This document shows, piece by piece, positions 22,178 to 29,836 of a stretch of 64,000 nucleotides of DNA. The number at the start of each line of letters is the position of its first letter. Position 1 is the stretch's first letter. Location: the NCBI RefSeq assembly GCF_008042035.1, contig NZ_RDBL01000012.1:1-64000 (forward strand), written 5' to 3'. The stretch comes from Streptomyces sp. col6. GTDB taxonomy: Bacteria > Actinomycetota > Actinomycetes > Streptomycetales > Streptomycetaceae. The translations under genes were made by a program, and so were the position numbers. The notes under the pieces were generated by a model that searched no databases, was not told the origin of the DNA, and saw only the letters and a list, made by a program, of their open reading frames with translations.

Positions 22178-25177
22178 ATGAAACGCAATCCTCACCGGCT
22201 GCTGAGACGCACCCTGGCGTCCGCCGCTGCCGCCGCCGCAGTGTGCGGACTGCTCACCGCGCTGCCGCAGGGCACCGGCCTCGACGCACGGCCCGTCGCG
22301 TCCTCCGACACCACCACGACCGTCTTCTACTACACCAAGACGAAGAACTGGGCCGCCTACAACCTGCATTACGCGCCCGACGGCGGTGCGTGGACCACCG
22401 TGCCCGGTGTGGTCATGGAGGCCGCCTGCACCGACTGGGTCAAGAAGACGGTCCCGCTCTCGGGCGCCGCGGGAATCCAGGCCACCTTCAACAACGGTTC
22501 GGGCGTCTGGGACAACAACGGGGGCAAGAATTACGACCTCGGCAGCGGGAACATCACGGTCAAGGACGGCGTGGTCGCCCACAGCGACCCGTGCGCGGGC
22601 AGCGGTGACCCCGACCCGAGCCCCACTCCGACCGAGGAGGCGCACACCGCGTCGGTGTACTACTCCACCGCCACCGTCGGCTGGACGACCACCAACCTCC
22701 ACTACCAGCCCGCCGGCGGCTCCTGGACGGCCGTGCCCGGCGTCGGCATGGAGCCCGCCTGCACCGGCTGGGTGAGGAAGACGGTCGACCTCGGCTCCGC
22801 GACCTCGATGAAGGCCGCGTTCAACAACGGCAACGGTGTCTGGGACAACAACAACGGCAGCGACTACACCATCCCGGCCGGCCGCAGCACCGTGAAGGAC
22901 CGGGCGGTCGTCAAGGACGCCGGGGACCCCTGCGCCGCCGAACCCGCCGACACCGAGGCGCCGACCGTACCGGGCGGAGTGACGGCGAAGGCCGACGGCG
23001 TGGCGGTCGTCCTGAGCTGGGAACCCTCCACGGACAACACCGAGGTGACGAAGTATCAGGTCACCCGCACCGGCGGCACCAAGGGCAGCGTCGTCACCGA
23101 TGTCACGTCCACCGTGCTCTCCGAATCCGGCCTGGAGGAGAACACCGCCTACACGTACACCGTCAAGGCGATCGACGCGGCGGGCAACACCTCCGCCGCC
23201 TCCGCACCGGCGAAGGCGACCACCGGTGACAAACCGCCGGCGGCGGCCCAGGGCACACCGCTCGGTACCGACCCCCGCAAGGACCCCATCTACTTCGTCC
23301 TCACCGCCCGCTTCAACGACGGGGACACGAGCAACAACCGGGGCGGCAGCCAGGACGTCAAGTCCGGCAACGCCGCCAACAACGACCCCATGTTCCGGGG
23401 CGACTTCAAGGGCCTGGTCAACAAGCTCGACTACATCAAGGGGCTCGGCTTCTCGGCGATCTGGATCACCCCGGTCGTCCTGAACCGGTCCGACTACGAC
23501 TACCACGGGTACCACGGGTACGACTTCTACAAGGTCGACCCCCGCCTGGAGTCCGCCGGAGCCTCCTACCAGGACCTCATCAACGCGGCCCACGCCAAGG
23601 GCATCAAGATCTACCAGGACGTCGTCTACAACCACTCCTCGCGCTGGGGCGCCAAGGGCCTGTTCACCCCCACCGTCTACGGCGTCCGCGACACCCAGTG
23701 GAGCTGGTACTACGACGAGAAGAACGAGGGCTTCGAGTACGACGGACTCACCGTCGAGTCCAAGAGCGGCAAGTCCTACTACAACGGCGACATGTGGTCC
23801 ACGGCCGAACCCTCGGGCAACACCTGCCTCAACTGGGGCAAGCCGACCGGCGGGAAGTCCGCCGAGGGGTACACGATCTACAACTGTCAGTGGCCCAACC
23901 CCACATCGGGCATGTTCCCCAAGGCGTACTACCACACCTGCTGGCTCGGCAACTGGGAGGGCGAGGACTCCCGTTCCTGCTGGCTGCACGAGGACCTGGC
24001 CGACTTCAACACCGAGTCCGCCCCGGTGCAGAACTACCTGATCGGCGCCTACGACAAGTACATCGACATGGGCGTGGACGGCTTCCGCATCGACACCGCG
24101 GTGCACATCCCGCGCACCACCTGGAACCGCCGCTTCCTGCCCGCCATCCAGGAGCGGGTCACCCAGCGGTTCGGTGCCGAGGCCGCGAAGAACTTCCTTG
24201 TCTTCGGAGAGGTCGGCGCGTTCGTCAACGACAAGTGGAACCGCGGTTCGGTCAACCACTCCGCCCAGTTCTTCACCTGGAAGGAACGCAAGGAGTACGA
24301 CGCCGACGACGCCAAGGCCGCGCTGGAGATGTACGACTACGAGGAGCAGCTCGGCACCGGAAATCAGCCGACCTCCACCAACGCCTTCCTCGACGGCAAC
24401 ACGTACCACACCCCGGACCACAGCCGGTTCTCCGGAATGAACATCATCGACATGCGTATGCACATGAACTTCGGTGATGCCACCAACGCGTACAACAACG
24501 GCAAGGACTCCGACGACTCGACCAACGACGCGACCTACAACGTCGTCTACGTCGACAGCCACGACTACGGGCCCAACAAGAGCAGCGAGCGCTACGCGGG
24601 CGGCACCGACGCCTGGGCAGAGAACATGGCCCTGATGTGGACGTTCCGCGGCATCCCGACGCTCTACTACGGCTCGGAGATCGAGTTCCAGGCCGGCAAG
24701 AAGATCGACTGCGGCCCGACCTGCCCGCTCGCCACGACCGGCCGCGCCTACTACGGCGACCACCTCGCGGGCAGCGTCACCGCCTCGGAGTTCTCCCAGG
24801 TCGACTCCGCGTCCGGCGAGGTCGCCAACACCCTCGCCAAGCCCCTGGTCAAGCACCTCCAGCGGCTCAACCAGATCCGCCGTGCCGTTCCCGCCCTGCA
24901 GATGGGCCAGTACTCCACGGAGGGCATCACGGGCCAGATGGCGTACAAGCGCCGCTACACCAGCGGGACGACCGACAGCTTCGCCCTGGTCACCGTCACG
25001 GGCGGCGCCTCGTATACCGGCATCCCCAACGGCACCTACAAGGACGCCGTCACCGGCGACACCCGGGTCGTCACCGACGGAAAGCTCACCGTCGACGCCC
25101 CGGGCAAGGGCAACATGCGCGTCTACGTGCTCAACGGCCCCGGCAAGATCGGCACCGCGGGTCCCTACCTGAAGTAG
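22178..25177 (+). CDS. Secreted GH13 alpha-amylase with two CBM25-like modules
   Basis: 999 residues with GGAG before ATG. Order: signal peptide (1-42); two tandem starch-binding modules of CBM25 type (about 47-140 and 158-250), each with Y-N/N-L-H-Y, W-T-x-V-P-G and F-N-N-G-x-G-V-W-D-N-N; an Fn3 domain (about 265-350); then a GH13 barrel. The catalytic triad is visible: Asp639 in D-G-F-R-I-D, Glu678 in V-F-G-E-V, Asp796 in D-S-H-D. It hydrolyses starch or related alpha-glucans outside the cell. Monocistronic, with a MalR-type operator upstream and a strong terminator after it. Exact product profile (amylase or pullulanase-like) cannot be told. Confidence 0.93.
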   Translation: MKRNPHRLLRRTLASAAAAAAVCGLLTALPQGTGLDARPVASSDTTTTVFYYTKTKNWAAYNLHYAPDGGAWTTVPGVVMEAACTDWVKKTVPLSGAAGIQATFNNGSGVWDNNGGKNYDLGSGNITVKDGVVAHSDPCAGSGDPDPSPTPTEEAHTASVYYSTATVGWTTTNLHYQPAGGSWTAVPGVGMEPACTGWVRKTVDLGSATSMKAAFNNGNGVWDNNNGSDYTIPAGRSTVKDRAVVKDAGDPCAAEPADTEAPTVPGGVTAKADGVAVVLSWEPSTDNTEVTKYQVTRTGGTKGSVVTDVTSTVLSESGLEENTAYTYTVKAIDAAGNTSAASAPAKATTGDKPPAAAQGTPLGTDPRKDPIYFVLTARFNDGDTSNNRGGSQDVKSGNAANNDPMFRGDFKGLVNKLDYIKGLGFSAIWITPVVLNRSDYDYHGYHGYDFYKVDPRLESAGASYQDLINAAHAKGIKIYQDVVYNHSSRWGAKGLFTPTVYGVRDTQWSWYYDEKNEGFEYDGLTVESKSGKSYYNGDMWSTAEPSGNTCLNWGKPTGGKSAEGYTIYNCQWPNPTSGMFPKAYYHTCWLGNWEGEDSRSCWLHEDLADFNTESAPVQNYLIGAYDKYIDMGVDGFRIDTAVHIPRTTWNRRFLPAIQERVTQRFGAEAAKNFLVFGEVGAFVNDKWNRGSVNHSAQFFTWKERKEYDADDAKAALEMYDYEEQLGTGNQPTSTNAFLDGNTYHTPDHSRFSGMNIIDMRMHMNFGDATNAYNNGKDSDDSTNDATYNVVYVDSHDYGPNKSSERYAGGTDAWAENMALMWTFRGIPTLYYGSEIEFQAGKKIDCGPTCPLATTGRAYYGDHLAGSVTASEFSQVDSASGEVANTLAKPLVKHLQRLNQIRRAVPALQMGQYSTEGITGQMAYKRRYTSGTTDSFALVTVTGGASYTGIPNGTYKDAVTGDTRVVTDGKLTVDAPGKGNMRVYVLNGPGKIGTAGPYLK

Positions 25178-25184
25178 TCCGACC

Positions 25185-25217
25185 GTGCGGGTGCCCCGGC
25201 AGCCGGGGCACCCGCAC
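25185..25217. terminator. Strong terminator after the amylase
   Basis: A perfect 16-bp GC-rich hairpin (25185-25200 with 25202-25217) between convergent genes; the drawn loop is one base, so the top pairs must open. Likely bidirectional. Confidence 0.88.
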
Positions 25218-25221
25218 ACCG

Positions 25222-26124
25222 TTACGCGCCCAGCAGCTCCGCCCGGCCGATCATGGCCGTCGAACCCGGGGCCGTACAGGCGTAGGCACCGGCGACCGCC
25301 CCCAGCCGGGCGCACTCCAACGGCTTCCGGCCGTCGAGCCGGCCGTACAGGAAGCCGGTGACGAACGCGTCGCCGGCCCCGTTGCTGTCCACCACCGGGG
25401 CCGGCGGCACGACCGCCGGGACGTGCACCGGCTCTTCACCGCCGTCGCGCGTGAGGAGGTACGCGCCCCCGGCGCCCGCCGTGGCGACCACCGTTGTGGC
25501 CCGGCCCAAGCGCAGGATCTCCCGCATCAGCGCGGGGGCGCGCTCGCCCGTCGTCGCCGCGCTGAAGAAGACCAGATCGGACCGGAGCGCGAACTCCCGC
25601 TGGTGCTCGCTCAGTCCGTCCCAGTCGTGCAGATCCGTGGAGACCGGCACGCCCAGCGCCTCGATGTCGTCGTACAGGAACCGGGTGAAGTTAGTGATCG
25701 ACAGATGGACATGCCGGGCCCGCTGAAGCCGGGGCAGATAGAAGTCCCGCGGCATCCGCAGGTCCTCGGGGTCCCGGGCGTCGTAGAACGACATCCGCCG
25801 GCCTGTCGCGTCCACCAGGTTCACCGCGCGCCGGGTCCCGGCCGGCGAGATCACCGCGTGGAACTCCACATCGCCATGTGCCAGGCGCTCGCGCACCTGC
25901 GTACCGATCCAGTCGTCACCGACGCAGTCGAGAAACACCACGTCGAGCCCCAGCGCGCGGGCGCCGAGTGCCACATTGCCCCCGGTCTGACCGGGCCACT
26001 CCTGGATCGGGCCGACCATGACCGCGTCGGCGAGCGGGACCGGCAGGGCATCGACACGGACGATCGTGTCCACCCCGCTGCCGCCGACCACCACGACGTC
26101 GAATTCTGCTTGTTGTCGGACCAC
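25222..26124 (-). CDS. PfkB family carbohydrate kinase
   Basis: 300 residues from GTG 26124, with GAGAGGGGG just upstream. Both PfkB signatures are present: G-Q-T-G-G-N-V-A near residue 50 and the C-terminal D-S-N-G-A-G-D-A-F with the catalytic Asp and anion hole. It phosphorylates a sugar or nucleoside such as ribose or fructose in the cytoplasm. It is a single gene, convergent with the amylase and divergent from the DoxX-like gene, so context does not name the substrate. Confidence 0.88.
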   Translation of the reverse strand: MVRQQAEFDVVVVGGSGVDTIVRVDALPVPLADAVMVGPIQEWPGQTGGNVALGARALGLDVVFLDCVGDDWIGTQVRERLAHGDVEFHAVISPAGTRRAVNLVDATGRRMSFYDARDPEDLRMPRDFYLPRLQRARHVHLSITNFTRFLYDDIEALGVPVSTDLHDWDGLSEHQREFALRSDLVFFSAATTGERAPALMREILRLGRATTVVATAGAGGAYLLTRDGGEEPVHVPAVVPPAPVVDSNGAGDAFVTGFLYGRLDGRKPLECARLGAVAGAYACTAPGSTAMIGRAELLGA

Positions 26125-26252
26125 TGAGCCCCCTCTCGTGTTCCCGCCGCGCCCAGTATCGCCCACCGCCCCGGCCTCTCGACGCGCGCCCGGGACACCC
26201 GCTGGCTAGGCTCGACCGGGGGCCGACAACCTGATGTGTGGAGGCTCACGCC

Positions 26253-26714
26253 ATGATGCCGTTGCCCGAACCGCGCGATATCCCGCCGCGCCTGGCCACC
26301 GGTGCGTTCATCCTGAACTCCGGCCTCGGCAAGCTGAAGGCCGACGAGGCGACCGCCCAGGGGCTGCACGGAATGGCCGCCAACGCCTATCCGTTCCTCG
26401 GCAAGCTGGAACCCGCCAAGTTCACCCGGTTGCTCGCCTACGCCGAGATCGCGGTCGGCGCGAGCCTGCTGGCCCCGTTCGTGCCGACCAGGCTCGCCGG
26501 GCTCGCCCTCACCGGGTTCTCCGGCGGCCTCTTCGGTCTCTATCTGCGCACCCCCGGCATGCGGGAGCCCGGCAGCCTGCGGCCGACGCAGGACGGGATC
26601 GCACTGGCCAAGGACTCCTGGATGCTGGGCATCGGCCTCGGCTTCCTGGGCGCCGGCGGCCACCGCGTCCACGCCTCGGGGAAGTGCCGCACCCGGCGCG
26701 GGTGCTGTCGCTGA
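26253..26714 (+). CDS. DoxX-like small membrane protein
   Basis: 153 residues from ATG 26253 with GGAG upstream. Three or four hydrophobic segments: I-P-P-R-L-A-T-G-A-F-I-L-N-S-G, a middle helix near A-E-I-A-V-G-A-S-L-L-A-P-F, L-A-G-L-A-L-T-G-F-S-G-G-L-F-G-L and a C-terminal helix. This pattern is typical of Streptomyces DoxX-related integral proteins. The C-terminus is unusual: a short basic tail with three Cys (K-C-R-T-R-R-G-C-C-R). Function unknown. Confidence 0.78.
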   Translation: MMPLPEPRDIPPRLATGAFILNSGLGKLKADEATAQGLHGMAANAYPFLGKLEPAKFTRLLAYAEIAVGASLLAPFVPTRLAGLALTGFSGGLFGLYLRTPGMREPGSLRPTQDGIALAKDSWMLGIGLGFLGAGGHRVHASGKCRTRRGCCR

Positions 26715-26722
26715 CCCCACCG

Positions 26723-26759
26723 CGGCGGGCGGCGGCGCAGCACGCGCCGCCGCCCGCCG
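26723..26759. terminator. Terminator between the DoxX-like and SpoIIE genes
   Basis: A perfect 16-bp hairpin (26723-26738 with 26744-26759) with a 5-base loop between convergent genes. Confidence 0.85.
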
Positions 26760-28835
26760 TCATGCGTGGACCCGGGCCATCAGCAGCGCCACGTCGTCGT
26801 GGTCGTCCGGGTCCCGCAGCTCCCGCAGCAGCCGGTCGCACGTCGCGTCGAGCGTCGCGTCCGGGGTCCGCAGCAGCCCGAGCAACGTCTCCAGCCTGCT
26901 GTCGATGTCGTCCTCGCGGGTCTCCACGAGCCCGTCCGTGTACAGGACCAGCCGGTCGCCCGGACCGAGCGGGACCGTGACGTCGCTGAACGGCACCCCG
27001 CCCACCCCGAGCGGCGCCCCGGCCGGCAGATCCAGCAGCACCGGCGCGCCGCCCTCCGGGATCAGCACCGGCGGAAGATGCCCGGCGGTGGACACCCGGC
27101 ATCGCCCCGCGCCCGGGTCGTACACGGCGTAGACACAGGTGGCGAACCACGGGTCGAGACCGGCGGTGATCTCGTCCAGGTGGCCCAGCACCTCGGCGGG
27201 CTCCAGGGAGAGCCGGGACAGCGTCTGGGTGGCGGTGCGCAGCCGGCCCATCGTGGTGGCCGCGTTGATCCCGCTGCCCATCACATCGCCCACCACCAGG
27301 GCGGTCCGGCCGCCCCGCATCCCGATCACGTCGAACCAGTCCCCGCCGACCTCGTACCGCGAGGCGGCCGGCCGGTAGCGGGAGACCACATCGAGGCCCA
27401 CCGGGTCGTGGTGGTTGCGCGGCAGCATGCTGCGCTGGAGCGTCAGCGCGGTCTCCTGCTGCTGCCGGTAGAGCCGGGCGTTGTCGATGCCCACCGCGGC
27501 CCGGTTGGCCAGCTCGGCCGCCAGCGCCTCGTCCTCGGCGGTGAACGGCAGCGGGTTGTCCGTCCGGATCAGGTCGATGGCGCCCAGCACCTCGCCCCGG
27601 GCGATCAGCGGCACCGCCAGGTAGGAGTGGGCACCGGCCTCGGCCAGCAGGGCCGCCGAGCGTTCGTCCCGGGCGATGCGGGCGAGCTTCTCCGCGTCGA
27701 GATACGGCTCCCGGACCGGCCGGGCCGTCCGCACGCACCGGGTGACGAGACGGTCGGCGCCGTAGTGGGCGGCCCGGCCCGGGGGGTCGGCCGCCTCCAC
27801 CACGGGGGTCGGCCGGGCGGCGACGACGGCCAGGGCCTGGATGAGGAGAGGGCCCTCGCTCGAACCCGGGCGCCCCTTGAGCACACTGTCCAGCACATCC
27901 ACCGCGGCGACGTCGGCGAGCTGCGGCACGGTGACCTCGGCCAGCTCCCGGGCCGTCTGTTCCAGGTCGAGCGTGGTGCCGACCCGCACCGAGGCGTCGG
28001 CGATCAGCGCCAGATGCCGGCGGGCCCGCTCCGCCTCGGCGGCCGCCCGGTAGCGGTCGGTGACATCGATCAGCGACACCGCGATGCCCAGCACCCGGCC
28101 ACCGGAGTCGTCCAGCCGGTACAGCGACACCGACCAGGCGCGGTCGCTCTCCGGGGCGGTGGGGCTTCGGCCCACCACTTGGTGCGACACCAGCGGCACA
28201 CCGCTGTCCAGCACCTCGCGCACGGCGCTCTCCATGCCCTTCCAGCCGAGGAACGGCAGCACCTCGCCCATGCGCCGGCCCAGGTGTTCCCCGGCGCGCA
28301 TGCCGTCCATCCGCTCCAGCGCGGCGTTCGCGGACATGAAACGCAGATCGGGGCCCAGCACCGCGAGACCGATCGGTGACTGGTCGACCAGGCCCACGGA
28401 CAGCGCGAGATCCCGCTCGACCCGGCGCAGCACCTCCCCGTCGGCAGCCAGCCCCAGGGCGAAGAAGTCGCCCCGGTCGTCCTGCAGCCGCATGTTCCGG
28501 AACTCCAGCAGCCGGGTGGTGCCGTCCTTGTGGCGTACGGGGAAGACCCCCGCCCACGCCTCGCCGCTGCTCATGACCTGGCCGAAGAGGCCCAGCACCA
28601 GCTCGAACTGCTCCTCGTCGACCAGCACCCGTGCGGCGAACTGGCCCAGCGCCTCCTCGGCGGAGTAGCCCAGCAGCCGTTCGGCCTGCGGGCTCCAGAG
28701 GACGATGCGGCCCTGGGTGTCCAGGACGAGCGCGGCGACGCCGAGGACGTCGAGCAGACCGCTCTCGGACGCCCGGCGCGCGCCCGCGCGGCGGACCTCG
28801 CCCCAGTCGTTCCGCATGTCATCAGTGCCGCCCAC
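26760..28835 (-). CDS. PAS-GAF-PP2C (SpoIIE-type) phosphatase
   Basis: About 691 residues from GTG 28835, chosen for GGAAGGA at ideal spacing; ATG 28889 and ATG 28817 are alternatives. Order: PAS (about 20-125, V-L-D-T-Q-G-R-I-V-L-W-S-P-Q-A-E-R-L-L-G-Y), a second PAS (about 145-260), a GAF domain (about 285-455), and a SpoIIE phosphatase (about 480-690) with G-G-D-W-F-D-V and V-G-D-V-M-G metal motifs and Y-T-D-G-L-V-E. Such proteins dephosphorylate anti-anti-sigma factors in response to a sensed signal. Divergent from a WhiB gene. Cytoplasmic; signal unknown. Confidence 0.9.
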   Translation of the reverse strand: MGGTDDMRNDWGEVRRAGARRASESGLLDVLGVAALVLDTQGRIVLWSPQAERLLGYSAEEALGQFAARVLVDEEQFELVLGLFGQVMSSGEAWAGVFPVRHKDGTTRLLEFRNMRLQDDRGDFFALGLAADGEVLRRVERDLALSVGLVDQSPIGLAVLGPDLRFMSANAALERMDGMRAGEHLGRRMGEVLPFLGWKGMESAVREVLDSGVPLVSHQVVGRSPTAPESDRAWSVSLYRLDDSGGRVLGIAVSLIDVTDRYRAAAEAERARRHLALIADASVRVGTTLDLEQTARELAEVTVPQLADVAAVDVLDSVLKGRPGSSEGPLLIQALAVVAARPTPVVEAADPPGRAAHYGADRLVTRCVRTARPVREPYLDAEKLARIARDERSAALLAEAGAHSYLAVPLIARGEVLGAIDLIRTDNPLPFTAEDEALAAELANRAAVGIDNARLYRQQQETALTLQRSMLPRNHHDPVGLDVVSRYRPAASRYEVGGDWFDVIGMRGGRTALVVGDVMGSGINAATTMGRLRTATQTLSRLSLEPAEVLGHLDEITAGLDPWFATCVYAVYDPGAGRCRVSTAGHLPPVLIPEGGAPVLLDLPAGAPLGVGGVPFSDVTVPLGPGDRLVLYTDGLVETREDDIDSRLETLLGLLRTPDATLDATCDRLLRELRDPDDHDDVALLMARVHA

Positions 28836-29038
28836 GGACGATCCTTCCCATGCCGCCACCGTGCCCGACGCACGCCCGCCGTCTCCCATGGTCGCCCCTG
28901 AGCCACCGCCCCCGCAGCTTCGAAGGAGGCGACGGGACACGAACGGGACGGCCTTCGGGGGTTTCGGAGGCGAAATGCCGGTCACCCGCAGCGTACCGAG
29001 GCAAACGCGACGTACACGACCGTCAGGAGTGAGAGTCC

Positions 29039-29293
29039 ATGGAGAACTGGCGCATGCACGCGGCCTGCCGCGACGAGGACCCGGACCTGTTCTTCCCCAT
29101 CGGGAGCACCGGACCGGCGCTCGTCCAGGTCGAGGAGGCCAAGGCGGTGTGCCGACGCTGCCCCGTACAGGAGGAATGCCTGCGATGGGCCCTGGAGAAC
29201 AACCAGGACTCCGGCGTCTGGGGCGGTCTGGGCGAGAACGAGCGGCGTGCCCTGAAGCGCCGCAGCCGCCGTCAGAGCCACCGTTCCGGATGA
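29039..29293 (+). CDS. WhiB family iron-sulfur regulator, WblE-like
   Basis: 84 residues, ATG behind AGGAG. The four cluster-binding Cys are C10, C38, C41 and C47 (C-x2-C-x5-C). The G-V-W-G-G-L turn and the basic C-terminal K-R-R-S-R-R tail are intact. The sequence R-D-E-D-P-D-L-F-F-P-I-G closely resembles the WblE/WhiB1 group. WhiB proteins bind a [4Fe-4S] cluster and regulate transcription with the main sigma factor. The differing termini suggest a paralogue rather than the main copy. Divergent from the SpoIIE phosphatase. Confidence 0.95.
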   Translation: MENWRMHAACRDEDPDLFFPIGSTGPALVQVEEAKAVCRRCPVQEECLRWALENNQDSGVWGGLGENERRALKRRSRRQSHRSG

Positions 29294-29379
29294 GACCGCC
29301 GACGGGCACGAGGGCAGTGTCACAGCGGCACATGCCCGATTTCATAGCGTTTCACCGGCTCGCTGGTGGAGGATGAAGC

Positions 29380-29700
29380 ATGGACACCAAGGCTTGGATC
29401 ATCGTCGGCGCGGTTCTCGTGCTGCTCATGCTGGCTGTCGCCGGCGTCCTGGTGGTGCGGGTCCTGAAGGCCAGGAAACTGCTGGCCGAGGCCGGTGTCC
29501 CGCTGCACAACAAGGCGCTGGTCTGGGCGGCGGTGCTGTACACCGTGTCGCCGGTCGACCTGCTGCCGGATCCCGTCTACCTCGACGACATCGGCTTCCT
29601 CCTGCTGGCCCTGCGCTCGCTGCACTCCGCGGCGCGGGCCGCGGGGGTCGGTGTCCGTCCGGAGAAGGCGGCCGACACCGGTCGCAGCCTCGTTCCGTAG
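29380..29700 (+). CDS. DUF1232 (YkvA-type) membrane protein
   Basis: 106 residues, ATG 29380 after GGAGG. An N-terminal membrane helix (about 6-27) is followed by the DUF1232 core Y-T-V-S-P-V-D-L-L-P-D-P, then a second hydrophobic helix. The family is widespread and uncharacterised. Confidence 0.88.
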   Translation: MDTKAWIIVGAVLVLLMLAVAGVLVVRVLKARKLLAEAGVPLHNKALVWAAVLYTVSPVDLLPDPVYLDDIGFLLLALRSLHSAARAAGVGVRPEKAADTGRSLVP

Positions 29701-29772
29701 CCCCATACGCACATTCCGGGGAACCCGGCACGTTCTGATCGTTGACAGCTGGACGGGTACACGTCACTCTCC

Positions 29773-29790
29773 TGGGAGAGCGCTCTCCCA
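29773..29790. promoter_or_regulatory. LacI-type operator, CebR-like
   Basis: TGGGAGAGC-GCTCTCCCA is a perfect 18-bp palindrome 46 bases upstream of the GH gene. It is the CebR box (TGGGAGCGCTCCCA) with two extra central bases on each side of the axis, the general form of Streptomyces LacI-family sugar repressor sites. It suggests induction by a specific oligosaccharide. Confidence 0.75.
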
Positions 29791-29836
29791 ACCCGCCGCG
29801 GGATCCCCGTCCCGCACTCTTCCGCCAGGAGAGAAT

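Noticed and set aside
22085..25315. Very long minus-strand frame opposite the amylase
   Set aside because: High GC opens antisense frames; it is Gly/Val/Arg-rich with no domain, while the plus strand encodes a complete GH13 enzyme.
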